64,000 bases of DNA. Origin: an uncultured Lachnospiraceae bacterium. Its GTDB lineage: Bacteria > Bacillota > Clostridia > Lachnospirales > Lachnospiraceae. A program made the translations under genes and the position numbers. Each line of letters opens with the position of its first letter. Within the stretch, counting starts at the first letter, position 1. The stretch is from assembly GCA_945868435.1 (NCBI GenBank), contig CAMBLG010000003.1:62001-126000 (forward strand), in the 5' to 3' direction. Shown here piece by piece: positions 8,707 to 17,867 of the stretch. Below the pieces are notes generated by a model, which was not told the DNA's origin, made no database searches, and saw only the letters and a program-made list of their open reading frames with translations.

Positions 8707-8722
8707 TCTATCATTTAAAAAC

Positions 8723-10177
8723 TTATAAGTATTTTACTGCCCAGGCACTCTGGTTTCCCCCGACACCGGTAATGCACATGGTAGGATTGCCAGCCTCATC
8801 GTTGAGCTGTACAATTACGCCCTCGTAGCTTATATCCTGTATATTAAAGCTGATACAGCTCTCCTCATCCAGCGTATAATACCCGTAAGGCTTACTTTCC
8901 TTGACGGTGTTGGCATTTTCCGGCTCCTGTTCGAGATACTTCAGGATTTCACCTGCGCGGGTGAATTCCACCTTCAACGGGAGATGCATCTCGTTGGAAA
9001 TATCCTGACAGTGCTCCACCAGATAATAAGTACCGCAGATTTCTGACTCATGATAGTTCTTTCTGCACAGCATCTCGCCATCCGTTGCAAACGGACAGAC
9101 CGTCAGCCAGTTATTCTTGGTGCGGAACAGCTGATGCACACGGGGTTCGTGCACCTCCGACGGCAAGTCGAACCTCTGGTGATAAACCATGTAAATTGCA
9201 CCATCCTGATCCTCAAAGGCAGAATTGTGTCCCGGAGACTTATAGCCGCATTCCATGCTGGGGAAAATATAGTTTCCCATCAGTTTTAGCCCATAAGGAT
9301 CGTGGTGATTGACTCTCCGGAAGGTCTTTCCCTCCATATCCACATACGGTCCCTCCGGCTTCTTTGCACGGAACATACGGATCTGATAACCGCCCTCTCT
9401 GGCCAGCCAGCCAAAGGATACAAACAGATAATAATAGTCTGATACCTGATCATAGAGAATAAACGGACCCTCAATGGACTTGTGCCCGCCACCCAGGAGC
9501 TTCCGCCCAAAATAAGCATCCACCTGATTCTTCCCATCCGGTTCCGGGTGAATCAAAAGCCCGGTGTGCTCATCAATCTCAATCAGGAAAATTCCCCCTG
9601 ACCAGGAGCCGTACACCATCCACAGCCGCCCTGACTTATCGTGAAAAATATTCGGATCGATACAGTTGGGCCAGCTTAGATTATTGTATTTTCCATTCTT
9701 TTTAAAATAGTGTGACAGATCTTCCCCCTCCGGAAGCACAGCCTTCACATTGGTTTCATCGATGGTGTCCTCATCAAAACCGGAATACAGAATCACACGT
9801 TCAAAATGATAAGGCCCTTTTGCCTCGTCCGCAGTGGCCATACAGATGGTTGACTTGATGTAAGAACCAGAGGTACAAAAATACATCACGTATTTCTTCA
9901 GATACGGATTATAGGACACATCCGGTGCCCATACCGCATATTCCTTTCCGTCAAACTTACCGCAGTAGCGAAAAGCCTCCATATCTTCATCGAACAGATT
10001 GGAAAAAAGCGGATTCTCCCCATTGACGCCATCCGCAAAGCTCTCCCAATAACGCAGATCCTTGGAGGTTGCCGCCGTCATATGCGTTCCAAATATGTAA
10101 TAGCTTCCGTCCCGATCCACAAATACCGCCGGATCATGCACCGGCGTGTTTGTATGAAATCCCCCTTTTTTCATCAT
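8723..10177 (-). CDS. Intracellular GH43 endo-alpha-1,5-L-arabinanase
   Basis: This 484-residue protein has a five-bladed GH43 propeller. The expected catalytic carboxylates are Asp15 in VHDPAVF (base), Asp174 in NCIDPNIFHD (pKa modulator) and Glu236 in SIEGPF (acid). A C-terminal beta domain (about residues 385-484) matches the GH43_C domain found in endo-arabinanases of the AbnB kind. There is no signal peptide, so it should act on imported arabino-oligosaccharides. It has its own strong promoter and terminator and is divergent from the ArsR-like regulator, which probably controls it. The start is one of two adjacent ATGs behind GAGGG. Confidence 0.85.
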   Translation of the reverse strand: MMKKGGFHTNTPVHDPAVFVDRDGSYYIFGTHMTAATSKDLRYWESFADGVNGENPLFSNLFDEDMEAFRYCGKFDGKEYAVWAPDVSYNPYLKKYVMYFCTSGSYIKSTICMATADEAKGPYHFERVILYSGFDEDTIDETNVKAVLPEGEDLSHYFKKNGKYNNLSWPNCIDPNIFHDKSGRLWMVYGSWSGGIFLIEIDEHTGLLIHPEPDGKNQVDAYFGRKLLGGGHKSIEGPFILYDQVSDYYYLFVSFGWLAREGGYQIRMFRAKKPEGPYVDMEGKTFRRVNHHDPYGLKLMGNYIFPSMECGYKSPGHNSAFEDQDGAIYMVYHQRFDLPSEVHEPRVHQLFRTKNNWLTVCPFATDGEMLCRKNYHESEICGTYYLVEHCQDISNEMHLPLKVEFTRAGEILKYLEQEPENANTVKESKPYGYYTLDEESCISFNIQDISYEGVIVQLNDEAGNPTMCITGVGGNQSAWAVKYL

Positions 10178-10225
10178 CTACCCTCTACGCTTTATCTCGT
10201 AATAAACTATTTTAGTTTTTATTAA

Positions 10226-10254
10226 ATTATAGACGTTTTTTGTAGAAAAATCAA
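10226..10254 (-). promoter_or_regulatory. Promoter of the endo-arabinanase gene
   Basis: Minus-strand TTGATT, 17 bases, TATAAT. It lies back to back with the regulator promoter at 10300-10328, leaving about 45 bases between the two -35 boxes for an operator. Confidence 0.75.
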
Positions 10255-10299
10255 CATCTTTTAGATATTTTTACAGTCTTATAAAATTTTTTACATTTA

Positions 10300-10328
10300 T
10301 TGACTATCCAATAAAATTTCTATATAAT
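10300..10328 (+). promoter_or_regulatory. Promoter of the ArsR-like regulator gene
   Basis: TTGACT, 17 bases, TATAAT. An inverted repeat GCAAGG/CCTTGC (10358-10379) lies in the leader between this promoter and the start codon. Confidence 0.75.
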
Positions 10329-10418
10329 TTAAGAAAATGATTGATTTCCCAATAACTGCAAGGTCTTCGATGTCCTTGCGAATATGGAAGAATCGATGGT
10401 ATATAGGAGTAAATAAAT

Positions 10419-11339
10419 ATGCTGCATATCACATCACTGATGGATGGTTTGGAAATCTTTAAGGCACTGGGTTCGGATGTGCGCATTGAGATTCTGAACA
10501 TTCTTTTGGAAAACAACAATATGAGTATGAACGAGCTGGCTTCCCGCCTGAAGATTACCAACGGTGCCCTGACCAGCCATATCAAAAAGCTGGAAAGCTG
10601 TGGCCTTATCACCACTTCCAGCGAGTCTGCCGGTCACGGAAACCAGAAAATCTGCTCCGTACATCTGGACAAGATTCTGATTGATCTGGAAAAAGAGGAA
10701 GAATTCAGCAATGTGTACAATACTGAACTTAAGGTTGGACACTACAGCAGCTACAATATCTGTCCTACCTGCGGTCTGGCTTCCTCCAAGGCATTGATCG
10801 GGGAAGTGGATGATCCGCGGTATTTTGAGCACCCGGACCGTTACAATGCAGATATTCTCTGGTTTACAAAAGGTTACGTGGAGTATGTGATTCCGAACTT
10901 TATTCCATCCTCCCAGAAAATTACGCAGATTACCATCTCCGCAGAATTGAGTTCCGAAGCTCCGGGCGTCAACAATGTATGGCCCTCTGATATCAGCTTC
11001 TACCTGAACGATACCTGCATCGGCATGTGGACATCCCCGGGCGATTTCGGTGATGTCAAAGGTCTGTTTACTCCCGATTGGTGGTTCCCGAACTGGAATC
11101 AGTACGGTCTGTTAAAACTCCTTGTCATCAACAAGAAAGGAACCTTCATCGACGGTCTGAAGATCTCGGATGTGACCATTGACAGCTTTAATCTGGATTA
11201 TCGAAGCGGCATCCGCTTCCGCATGAGTGTGGACGATGACGCAGCCCATGTAGGCGGTCTTACGATTTTTGGCAAGTCCTTCGGAAACTACGGACAGGAC
11301 ATCAAGGTCAGCCTGAATTACGCGCCCATCGAAGCATAG
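10419..11339 (+). CDS. ArsR-like transcriptional regulator with large C-terminal sensor-like domain
   Basis: This is a 306-residue protein. Residues about 10-90 form a winged helix of the ArsR/COG4189 type, with FKALGSDVRIEILNIL, a recognition region MNELASRLKITNGALTSHIKKLE, and the wing. A short segment with a CPTC pair follows. The last ~180 residues are rich in beta strands and aromatic residues (DISFYLND, GMWTSPGDFGD, DWWFPNWNQYG) and look like a jelly-roll or carbohydrate-binding sandwich. Ordinary ArsR proteins are only about 100 residues. I infer that it senses arabinan-derived sugar and controls the divergent endo-arabinanase and perhaps the other arabinan operons. AGGAG lies 9 bases before the ATG. 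Confidence 0.75.
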   Translation: MLHITSLMDGLEIFKALGSDVRIEILNILLENNNMSMNELASRLKITNGALTSHIKKLESCGLITTSSESAGHGNQKICSVHLDKILIDLEKEEEFSNVYNTELKVGHYSSYNICPTCGLASSKALIGEVDDPRYFEHPDRYNADILWFTKGYVEYVIPNFIPSSQKITQITISAELSSEAPGVNNVWPSDISFYLNDTCIGMWTSPGDFGDVKGLFTPDWWFPNWNQYGLLKLLVINKKGTFIDGLKISDVTIDSFNLDYRSGIRFRMSVDDDAAHVGGLTIFGKSFGNYGQDIKVSLNYAPIEA

Positions 11340-11344
11340 AGGCA

Positions 11345-11587
11345 TTACCATTTTTTGTACGGACAATGGCTGACCGGCGTCAGCGCCCGAAGCTCCACAT
11401 AACAGCCACAGGCGTTACAGGTTCCGGCATTCAGCCTGTCGCACTCTTTGCATGCAGATAACCGGGTCTCATACACATCGTTTGAGACCCGGTCTTCTTT
11501 TTTGATTGCAGCGATATAGGTTTGTATCATACTCCGGTCCGCTTCTGCCATCTCGCGCAGCAGACACTTCTTACACACTCCCGCCAT
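11345..11587 (-). CDS. DUF6171-type small cysteine-rich protein
   Basis: This 80-residue protein has two or three CxxC-type pairs: CKKC near the N-terminus, CKEC in the middle, then CNACGC and a final Cys in SHCP. They would suit a zinc-ribbon-like or metal-binding fold. The family matches DUF6171, common in Lachnospiraceae and of unknown function. It lies 27 bases after the GH51 gene on the same strand and is probably the last gene of that operon. It converges with the regulator gene with 5 bases between stops. Confidence 0.7.
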   Translation of the reverse strand: MAGVCKKCLLREMAEADRSMIQTYIAAIKKEDRVSNDVYETRLSACKECDRLNAGTCNACGCYVELRALTPVSHCPYKKW

Positions 11588-11614
11588 TACGCTCCCTTTC
11601 CGCGTTGCTTTCTG

Positions 11615-13123
11615 TTACCTGACAAGACGCAGTTCCACCACAGAGTTCTTCGGCATCGTTACCGAAATGCCGCTCTCCGTGCTCTCATATGCCGTAAATT
11701 CTGCCTCCACAACAGTCTCTGGTGCGTCGAAGGTGTTGTGCGCATGCATATCCTCATGGGTGACAATGCGCGCCAGTTCTACGCGGTAACCACGCTCCGC
11801 CAGCTGAATGTCCACCTGCTCAGACTCCTCGGCAGACAGATTGTTAAGGGTAACTGTGATGAAGCCCTCGTCATCCATAGATACGGATTCCGTCACCTTC
11901 GGCACCTTCCAGCCATCCACTCCGATTTCCTCAACATCGGATAGAGAGGACTCCAAAAGTGCGGCCCCCTGATGATGGCGATACATGTGCATCACGTAAT
12001 AGGTCGGGGTCTTGATCATTTGACTTCCTTCCGTCAAAAGAACCGACTGCAGTACATTTACCATCTGTGCCAGAGCCGCCATGCGAACTCTGTCACTGTG
12101 CTTGTTAAAGATATTCAAGGTGATACCGGCTATCAACGCATCACGCACGGTATTCTGCTGATATAAAAAGCCCGGATTCGTGCCCGGCTCACAGGTGTAC
12201 CAGGAGCCCCACTCATCCACAGACAGTCCAATCTTTTTTTCCGGATCGTACTGATCCATAATAGCGCTGTGACGGCGGATCAGTTCATCCATGTGCAATG
12301 CCTTGTTTAATGTCTTATACCAGACCTCCCGGTCAAAATCTGTAGAGCTGCCTTTAATCTCCCAGCCTTCCGGGTGAACATAATAGTGCAGCGACAAAAA
12401 ATCCATAAAGCCATGCAAAAATTCCGGCGTATGGTCAAAACAGGTTTTCATGACGCCTTCCGTCCAATGATAATCATCCACATTGGCACCACAGCACACT
12501 TTCTGAATCGGCTTTTCCGGATCATAATTGCGTACATAGGTCTGATACCGGCGGTACTCATTGGCATAATACTCCGGGGTCATATTTCCACCGCAGCCCC
12601 AGTTTTCATTGCCCACGCCGAAAAAGTCCACCGTCCATGGCTCCTCGTGGCCGTTTCGCGCACGCTCATCCGCCATCGGAGATACTCCCCTGAACGTCAT
12701 ATATTCTACCCACTCGGACATCTCCTGCACCGTTCCGCTTCCGAGATTCCCGTTAATGTAGGTTTTACATCCGATCTGGCGGCACAGCTCCATGAATTCA
12801 TGGGTTCCGAAGCTATTGTCCTCCACAACACCGCCCCAATGGGTATTGATCATTTTCTTTCGAGTCTCCTTCGGACCGATTCCGTCCTTCCAGTGATACT
12901 CATCCGCAAAACAGCCGCCCGGCCAGCGCAGCACCGGCACCTTCAGCTCCTTCAATGCCTCCACCACGTCTGTTCGCATGCCATTGACATTGGGAATATC
13001 AGAGTTTTCTCCGACGTAAATCCCCTCATAGATGCAGCGTCCCAAATGCTCGGAAAAATGTCCGTAAATTTCCGGTGCAATCGTGCTCTGCTTGTTATGT
13101 TCATTAATATGCAATCTAGACAT
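11615..13123 (-). CDS. abfA: Intracellular GH51 alpha-L-arabinofuranosidase
   Basis: This 502-residue protein has the usual length of intracellular GH51 enzymes. It shows the opening [17 protein letters not shown], the block [14 protein letters not shown], the acid/base Glu173 in [11 protein letters not shown] and the nucleophile Glu304 in [11 protein letters not shown]-terminal beta domain completes it. It removes terminal alpha-L-arabinofuranosyl residues from arabino-oligosaccharides. There is no signal peptide. It follows the exo-GH43 gene by 25 bases in one operon, so the two probably work together on imported fragments. Confidence 0.95.
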   Translation of the reverse strand: MSRLHINEHNKQSTIAPEIYGHFSEHLGRCIYEGIYVGENSDIPNVNGMRTDVVEALKELKVPVLRWPGGCFADEYHWKDGIGPKETRKKMINTHWGGVVEDNSFGTHEFMELCRQIGCKTYINGNLGSGTVQEMSEWVEYMTFRGVSPMADERARNGHEEPWTVDFFGVGNENWGCGGNMTPEYYANEYRRYQTYVRNYDPEKPIQKVCCGANVDDYHWTEGVMKTCFDHTPEFLHGFMDFLSLHYYVHPEGWEIKGSSTDFDREVWYKTLNKALHMDELIRRHSAIMDQYDPEKKIGLSVDEWGSWYTCEPGTNPGFLYQQNTVRDALIAGITLNIFNKHSDRVRMAALAQMVNVLQSVLLTEGSQMIKTPTYYVMHMYRHHQGAALLESSLSDVEEIGVDGWKVPKVTESVSMDDEGFITVTLNNLSAEESEQVDIQLAERGYRVELARIVTHEDMHAHNTFDAPETVVEAEFTAYESTESGISVTMPKNSVVELRLVR

Positions 13124-13148
13124 TTTACTTCCTCCATTTCCGTTTCGT

Positions 13149-14102
13149 CTAACGATATGAAAAAACCGGTCTGTCGTTCTCCCAGCGCACCTGCATCAGC
13201 ATTGCATGCCGATTCGGGTTATACAAAGGGTCTCCCTCAATCACGGTCTCTTTCCGGGCATGATAAACCATAATATCATTTCCGTCCTCATCCTTCGTAA
13301 AGGAATTGTGACCCGGTCCATAAATCTCCAGCTCATCGCAGCTCTTCAATACCGGATAGCGCTCCTTCTTCCAGGAAAGCGGATCCAGAAGATCTGCGTT
13401 TTCATCTGCTGTAAGCATTCCGACGCAATACGCCACACCGGTCTCACTGGCAGAATAGGTCAGGAACAGCTTTCCATTCTTCCGAAGCAGTCCCGGTCCC
13501 TCATTGACCCAGAAGCCAACTCTTTCCCAATCATAATCCGGCGTGGTCAGAAGAACCTGCACGGTTTTCAGCGTATATCCGTTCTCCATCTCTGCAATGT
13601 ACAGGTTGGAGATCTGCTTACCTACACCGACCTTTTCCGCCCAGACATAATACCATCTGCCATGTACCTCGAACACGGTAGCATCCAGCGAAAATGCCTC
13701 AAAGGAAAACTCGTCATCCTGCGCCCGTCGCATTTTTCCCATCTCAACCCACGGATCATTTATCGGGTCCTCGCCCTGACACTCCAGCACATAAGGACGG
13801 ATTTTCCAGATATCCTCCTCCTCACCGCCGGCAAAATATATATACCATTTGCCGAACAGATAGTGCAGCTCCGGCGCCCAGATATGCTTGCTCATAGGGC
13901 CGCTCTCATGCTTCATCCAGATGGTTTTCTCCTCCGCGTCCGCAAGCGCACCAATGCTTTTGGCCCGGCGAAGTACGATCCGGTCATAGGCCGGTACAGA
14001 TGCGGTAAAGTAATACCAGCCGTCCGTATGGCGGTATACGTATGGATCTGCGCGCTGCAGTATCCATGGCTCATTATATTTCAAGGTTGTTTCACTCATC
14101 AT
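13149..14102 (-). CDS. GH43 exo-acting alpha-L-arabinofuranosidase/arabinanase
   Basis: This 317-residue protein forms a single GH43 propeller with no accessory domain or signal peptide. Catalytic candidates are Asp19 (QRADPYV), Asp140 (SLDATVF) and Glu201 (VNEGPG); [10 protein letters not shown] is also conserved. It resembles the GH43_26 type that releases arabinose from alpha-1,5-linked chains, but the subfamily is not certain. An upstream in-frame ATG at 14192 would add 30 residues unlike the family. The ATG-ATG pair at 14102/14099 follows GGAGGAATTC directly and is the better start. It is first in the operon with GH51 and the DUF6171 gene. Confidence 0.85.
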   Translation of the reverse strand: MMSETTLKYNEPWILQRADPYVYRHTDGWYYFTASVPAYDRIVLRRAKSIGALADAEEKTIWMKHESGPMSKHIWAPELHYLFGKWYIYFAGGEEEDIWKIRPYVLECQGEDPINDPWVEMGKMRRAQDDEFSFEAFSLDATVFEVHGRWYYVWAEKVGVGKQISNLYIAEMENGYTLKTVQVLLTTPDYDWERVGFWVNEGPGLLRKNGKLFLTYSASETGVAYCVGMLTADENADLLDPLSWKKERYPVLKSCDELEIYGPGHNSFTKDEDGNDIMVYHARKETVIEGDPLYNPNRHAMLMQVRWENDRPVFSYR

Positions 14103-14181
14103 GAATTCCTCCTGCTTATTAATATCGTTTATGATATGAGAATTATACGGATGTCGCAGATTACATTTACTTGACGGCGAC

Positions 14182-14228
14182 GGGGTATACATATTTTCCT
14201 CAAGCTTTCGGCAAAATAGTATACACCC
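14182..14228 (-). promoter_or_regulatory. Operator-like inverted repeat upstream of the exo-GH43/GH51 operon
   Basis: GGGGTATACATATTTT and AAAATAGTATACACCC form an imperfect inverted repeat with one indel and a 15-base centre. The repeat is about 80 bases upstream of the GH43 start. The binding protein is unknown. Confidence 0.35.
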
Positions 14229-14325
14229 TTTCGCCTGAAGAATTTTGTAGTTTGGGACATCAGTGCATCACTCATAACATAAACGCTATCAACAAGTGCG
14301 TCGTTATAGTAATTCTTTTGTCGTT

Positions 14326-14366
14326 TATGACAGTGGCGCTGTCAAACTGACAGCGCCACTGTCATA
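14326..14366. terminator. Perfect 19-bp inverted repeat after the LamG lipoprotein gene
   Basis: Two 19-base arms with core TGACAGTGGCGCTGTCA are exact complements around a three-base AAC loop. On the minus strand it lies about 50 bases after the LamG gene stop. There is no long T tract on either side (ATCATTTTTCC on the plus side), so it may be a terminator, an mRNA-stabilising hairpin or a protein-binding palindrome. Confidence 0.6.
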
Positions 14367-14414
14367 TCATTTTTCCGAACTCTTCCTTCATTGGAAGACT
14401 CCCAATAAAATATC

Positions 14415-15932
14415 CTAGTTCTGGATATCCAGGCAGCAGTTATCCACTGTCAGGCAGAAGAATAAATCTCCGTCAACAACGATTCCGCTGTACTTCTGCT
14501 GGTAAGTAGCACCTGCTGCTGTGGTAACGTCTGCAACAACGTCTGCTGAACCACCATTGTTGGTAACAGTAACGGTTACAGTAGCGCCCTGAAGGTCTGC
14601 TGCAAAGCTATCCCAGTTCCAGTTGCTCTCCAGTACCCAAGGAAGAGCACCCTCTGTGCCTGTATTGGCCTCTCCTGCCCATCCGTAGTTATCTGCACGA
14701 ACAACACCGTACTCCTTATAATCCGCATTGTCGTCTGCAGAATGTGCATCTGCAACGTTCTGTAATACAACTACGAAGTTATTCCAGTTTGCAGCCTCAG
14801 CGCCATGATAGTTAATGAAAGTCTTAGATACAGACTCTCCTTCCGGAACTGCCCATGTCTCAGAGTGAGCACCCCAGAATCCGGTTGCACAATCCGGTGT
14901 ACCAACTGCAGTACCTGTAATTGTTACATCTGCTGCTGTCTCTTCCTCAGAACCTCCGTCCGGAGCAACGGTCTCAACGGTTGCATCACCTAACTGATAC
15001 AGAGACAGAACCTGACCAGCGGTAAGTGCTGAATCAAATACATACAGATCATCTACAAAGCCCTTGAATACAGTATCCCAGTAGTTGATTCCAAAGTAAG
15101 ACTCAAATTTGGATCCGTCCGGCTTCATAAGATTTGGTGCAAGTGTTGCATCCCATGTATACTCAAACACAGAACCGTTTGCGTAGTTATCCTGTGAATC
15201 ATAGGTAAGCTGTCCGTTTACATAGAGCTGAGCTCCTACAGTCTTGTTTCCGGTAGGACCGGTCTGCTCTTCACCAGAGCATACGATGGTAACCATTGCC
15301 CACTCTCTCTTGCCGTGGATAGAATCATCAAAGGAGTACAGCCATGGCCAGCAGTCAATATCTGCTGCAGCGTCAGATGCCTCGTTTCTTGACCATACGA
15401 TTGGGAAGATCTTAGCGCCGTCTGTGCCCCACTCAGACTGGGTTACGTTAGCCCATGATACGTTATTACCGGCATCTGCTGCCTTACCGATATTGTAACC
15501 AAACTGAAGTGTCGGTCCAAATGTAGCAAGACGATCTGCGTTTACCCAGAATGAAACGGTATATGTATCGGTATTGGTAGCTTCAAGTCCAAGATCAAGT
15601 CCGTAAGAACCATCTAAATAAAGTGCGTTGCCAACCGGTCCGGTTACATACTGGAAAGTCGCATCGGTATCTGCCAATCCGAAATTTGCACCATCATTAT
15701 CGCCCTTATCATCTACCTGTACGATTGCCTTGTATGCCTCTCCGGCTCCCTCATCGAATGTAATGTGAGCAAATGCATCCGGAAGTGCTTCCGCACCAAC
15801 CTCTTCTACCGGTGCCTGTGACTCCGGTTCCGGGGTTTGAGACTCCTGAGGAGTTTTCTCTTTGCCACATCCTGCAAACAAGGTTGCAACCATTGTTCCG
15901 CACAGCAGTGCTGCAATTACTTTTTTCTTCAT
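14415..15932 (-). CDS. LamG-domain lipoprotein of the arabinan locus
   Basis: This 505-residue surface lipoprotein has a lipobox FAGC (Cys22) followed by a Glu/Pro/Gln linker. A LamG/concanavalin-like jelly roll spans about residues 50-320, with blocks such as ALYLDGSYGLDLG, YTVSFWVNAD, GAQLYVNGQLTY and GFVDDLYVFDSALTAGQV. An acidic linker leads to a second beta-rich domain at about residues 335-505. I see no catalytic signature, so it probably binds a polysaccharide at the cell surface. It follows the sugar-binding protein gene by 130 bases containing a hairpin, and may be expressed from the same transcript at a lower level. Confidence 0.75.
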   Translation of the reverse strand: MKKKVIAALLCGTMVATLFAGCGKEKTPQESQTPEPESQAPVEEVGAEALPDAFAHITFDEGAGEAYKAIVQVDDKGDNDGANFGLADTDATFQYVTGPVGNALYLDGSYGLDLGLEATNTDTYTVSFWVNADRLATFGPTLQFGYNIGKAADAGNNVSWANVTQSEWGTDGAKIFPIVWSRNEASDAAADIDCWPWLYSFDDSIHGKREWAMVTIVCSGEEQTGPTGNKTVGAQLYVNGQLTYDSQDNYANGSVFEYTWDATLAPNLMKPDGSKFESYFGINYWDTVFKGFVDDLYVFDSALTAGQVLSLYQLGDATVETVAPDGGSEEETAADVTITGTAVGTPDCATGFWGAHSETWAVPEGESVSKTFINYHGAEAANWNNFVVVLQNVADAHSADDNADYKEYGVVRADNYGWAGEANTGTEGALPWVLESNWNWDSFAADLQGATVTVTVTNNGGSADVVADVTTAAGATYQQKYSGIVVDGDLFFCLTVDNCCLDIQN

Positions 15933-16014
15933 ACTACTTTTCCTCCATTCTTTACCTGCCTAGGTGTCAGGTCAACCTTCTCTTCTTAGTTTGCTTTTTC
16001 TGGTCCTTTTATAC

Positions 16015-16039
16015 GGCCCCGGAAAGCAACACCGGGGCC
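16015..16039 (-). terminator. Intercistronic hairpin between the binding protein and LamG genes
   Basis: The 8-bp GC stem GGCCCCGG/CCGGGGCC with a nine-base loop is about 25 bases after the binding-protein stop. The minus-strand side is not followed by a T tract, so it may be an attenuating or mRNA-protecting hairpin that keeps binding-protein levels higher than those of the next gene. Confidence 0.55.
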
Positions 16040-16062
16040 TTGATTAAGCTTTCGCCTAAATC

Positions 16063-17646
16063 CTAGTTAGAATTCTCCTCAAGCATCTGCTCGTAAAGCT
16101 GTGTCTGCTCCTCTGTCAGTACGTTGTACAGACTGTCCGGTCCGAAGTACTCAAGCATTGCCTTTGCATGATAGTAATTTGCCTTGGTTGTTGCCTCATC
16201 TGCGAAGTCCGCAGCCTTCTTCTCACCTGAATCTACCAATGTGTGGATACCGATCTTGTTGAAGTACTCATCACAGTAGTTCCAGTAACCTGCGATGCTG
16301 GTCCAGCCGTAAGGAATCGGTTGCATACAGCTTGCGAAGTACTCCTCCCAGTAGCCTTTGTGTGTCTCGTCCATGCCATCGCAGTACATATCAATGTATG
16401 CGCTCCAAACCTCTTCATTCGTGGTGATTGGTGCAGGCATTACATCGTTCTTCAGAGGAAGACCGGATGCGTTTACGATAGAAGTATCATTATACATTTC
16501 AATTCTTGTATTCCATCCGTCAACACCGAAGCTCATGAATTTCAACAATTCATATGCTTCACGCGGATACTTACATGCAGTAGTAACTCCACCAAAGTCA
16601 ATGGTTGCAATGCTGTGGTGGTCAGCAGAAGCATCCTCCTCGCTTACAGCAGGTACAACGTAAGGAACGATATCCAGATCATACTGCTGGAATGCCTCGG
16701 TTGCCCATGTTCCCTGATAGGTCCAGAAAGCTTCTGTAAACAGTGCCACATGTCCGGTTGCACCGCTCCATGCTTCCCAGTCACCTGCCCAGTCTTCCAT
16801 CTCCTGAGTCTCGGTAGCCGGTGCACGGTAACCGCCGGTTGCAAGGTCTGCAAATTCCTGCTCTCCGACTGCCCAAATACTTAAGTCAAAGTCTGTTCCA
16901 TCAAAACCGAACTCACCCTGAATGGTCTGTGCGGCTGCGATACCATAGTAGGAATCCAGACGATTGTATACGCCGACACCATAGTAAGCCTGACCGTCCG
17001 GGGAATCCAATACTGTAGCATCCTTGATCAACTGAATCATCTCAGCCCATGTCCAGTTTCTGGAAGGTGCCTCAATGTTCAAGGTCTTAAGCACATTCAA
17101 ATCCACATACATAACGCCCGGGAAGAACTTCACCGGAACTGCGTACCTTGCGTCTGTTCCATAACATCCGATCTTACACTCGTTGATAGTAGATGCCAGC
17201 TCCTTTGTCTCCGGATCGGTATCATAGAAACCGGAGATATCTGTCAGGATTGCATTGCTCAGTGCGAAATCCGCATCGGAGAACATAACCACATCCGGTG
17301 TCTCCTGGTTGTTTACCAGCGTAAGTAAGGTGTCGTCGTAAGTAGAAACATTCTCATACTTCACAGTAACCTTAATGTTTGGATAAATCTCCATAAACCG
17401 GTCTGCAAGATACTGTACTGTCTCATCCTGATCAAAATGGAAATAGGTCAACTCAATGTCATCTGTTGTAAGATCTGTTGCCTTGTGATATGTAATATCA
17501 CTTCCCTCTACTGTAACCTCTTCTGTCTCACCGGATACGCTGGTCGCTGTAGAGCCACCGCCCTGTCCGCCATCCTTGCCACAGCCTGCTGCAAGAGATG
17601 CTACCATGGTAAGAACAAGCATAGATGCTACTAATTTCTTTTTCAT
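16063..17646 (-). CDS. ABC sugar-transporter solute-binding lipoprotein (family 1)
   Basis: This 527-residue lipoprotein has lipobox AAGC (Cys22) and a Gly/Ser linker. It has a family-1 extracellular binding-protein fold, with openings ELTYFHFDQDETVQYLADRF and PNIKVTVKYENVSTYDDTLL. The conserved PDVVMFSD and NWTWAEMIQLIKDAT typical of oligosaccharide binders follow. It lies downstream of two permease genes and has its own extended -10 promoter. It probably captures arabino-oligosaccharides for the permeases encoded at 17868-19872; the sugar is inferred from the neighbouring GH43/GH51 genes. Confidence 0.85.
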   Translation of the reverse strand: MKKKLVASMLVLTMVASLAAGCGKDGGQGGGSTATSVSGETEEVTVEGSDITYHKATDLTTDDIELTYFHFDQDETVQYLADRFMEIYPNIKVTVKYENVSTYDDTLLTLVNNQETPDVVMFSDADFALSNAILTDISGFYDTDPETKELASTINECKIGCYGTDARYAVPVKFFPGVMYVDLNVLKTLNIEAPSRNWTWAEMIQLIKDATVLDSPDGQAYYGVGVYNRLDSYYGIAAAQTIQGEFGFDGTDFDLSIWAVGEQEFADLATGGYRAPATETQEMEDWAGDWEAWSGATGHVALFTEAFWTYQGTWATEAFQQYDLDIVPYVVPAVSEEDASADHHSIATIDFGGVTTACKYPREAYELLKFMSFGVDGWNTRIEMYNDTSIVNASGLPLKNDVMPAPITTNEEVWSAYIDMYCDGMDETHKGYWEEYFASCMQPIPYGWTSIAGYWNYCDEYFNKIGIHTLVDSGEKKAADFADEATTKANYYHAKAMLEYFGPDSLYNVLTEEQTQLYEQMLEENSN

Positions 17647-17690
17647 TCTTCTCCCTCCATCAATAGGTACTAGTTTTTGTTCATGAGCCT

Positions 17691-17718
17691 ATTATAGCAC
17701 AAACCTTTACGTTTTCAT
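17691..17718 (-). promoter_or_regulatory. Promoter of the solute-binding lipoprotein gene
   Basis: Minus-strand ATGAAA, 16 bases, TATAAT with an extended -10 (TGC before TATAAT). GGAGGGAG precedes the ATG. An independent promoter after the permease genes lets the binding protein be made in excess. Confidence 0.6.
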
Positions 17719-17783
17719 ATAGGTTTTTATGAAATAATATACTTTTTTGTAAAATATATTAGTTTTTACCAATTAGAATGTCA

Positions 17784-17808
17784 ATTCGGGCCCCTAAGGA
17801 GCCCGAAT
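17784..17808 (-). terminator. Hairpin after the second permease gene
   Basis: The 8-bp stem ATTCGGGC/GCCCGAAT has a nine-base loop and lies 60 bases after the permease stop. No T tract follows, so termination would be partial. Confidence 0.45.
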
Positions 17809-17867
17809 CATTGTGCATTTTAACTATAATATTTTAAGTATCGTTAAAATTGTTGACGGTGTATCTC

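Larger units (their letters stand above)
14103..14414. other. Intergenic control region between the exo-GH43 and LamG genes
   Basis: The stretch holds a TATAAT box about 35 bases before the GH43 start with a poor -35. It also holds an imperfect inverted repeat (14182-14197 with 14213-14228) built on GTATAC half-sites, a possible operator. A long perfect hairpin lies at 14326-14366. I see no gene in it. Confidence 0.6.
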
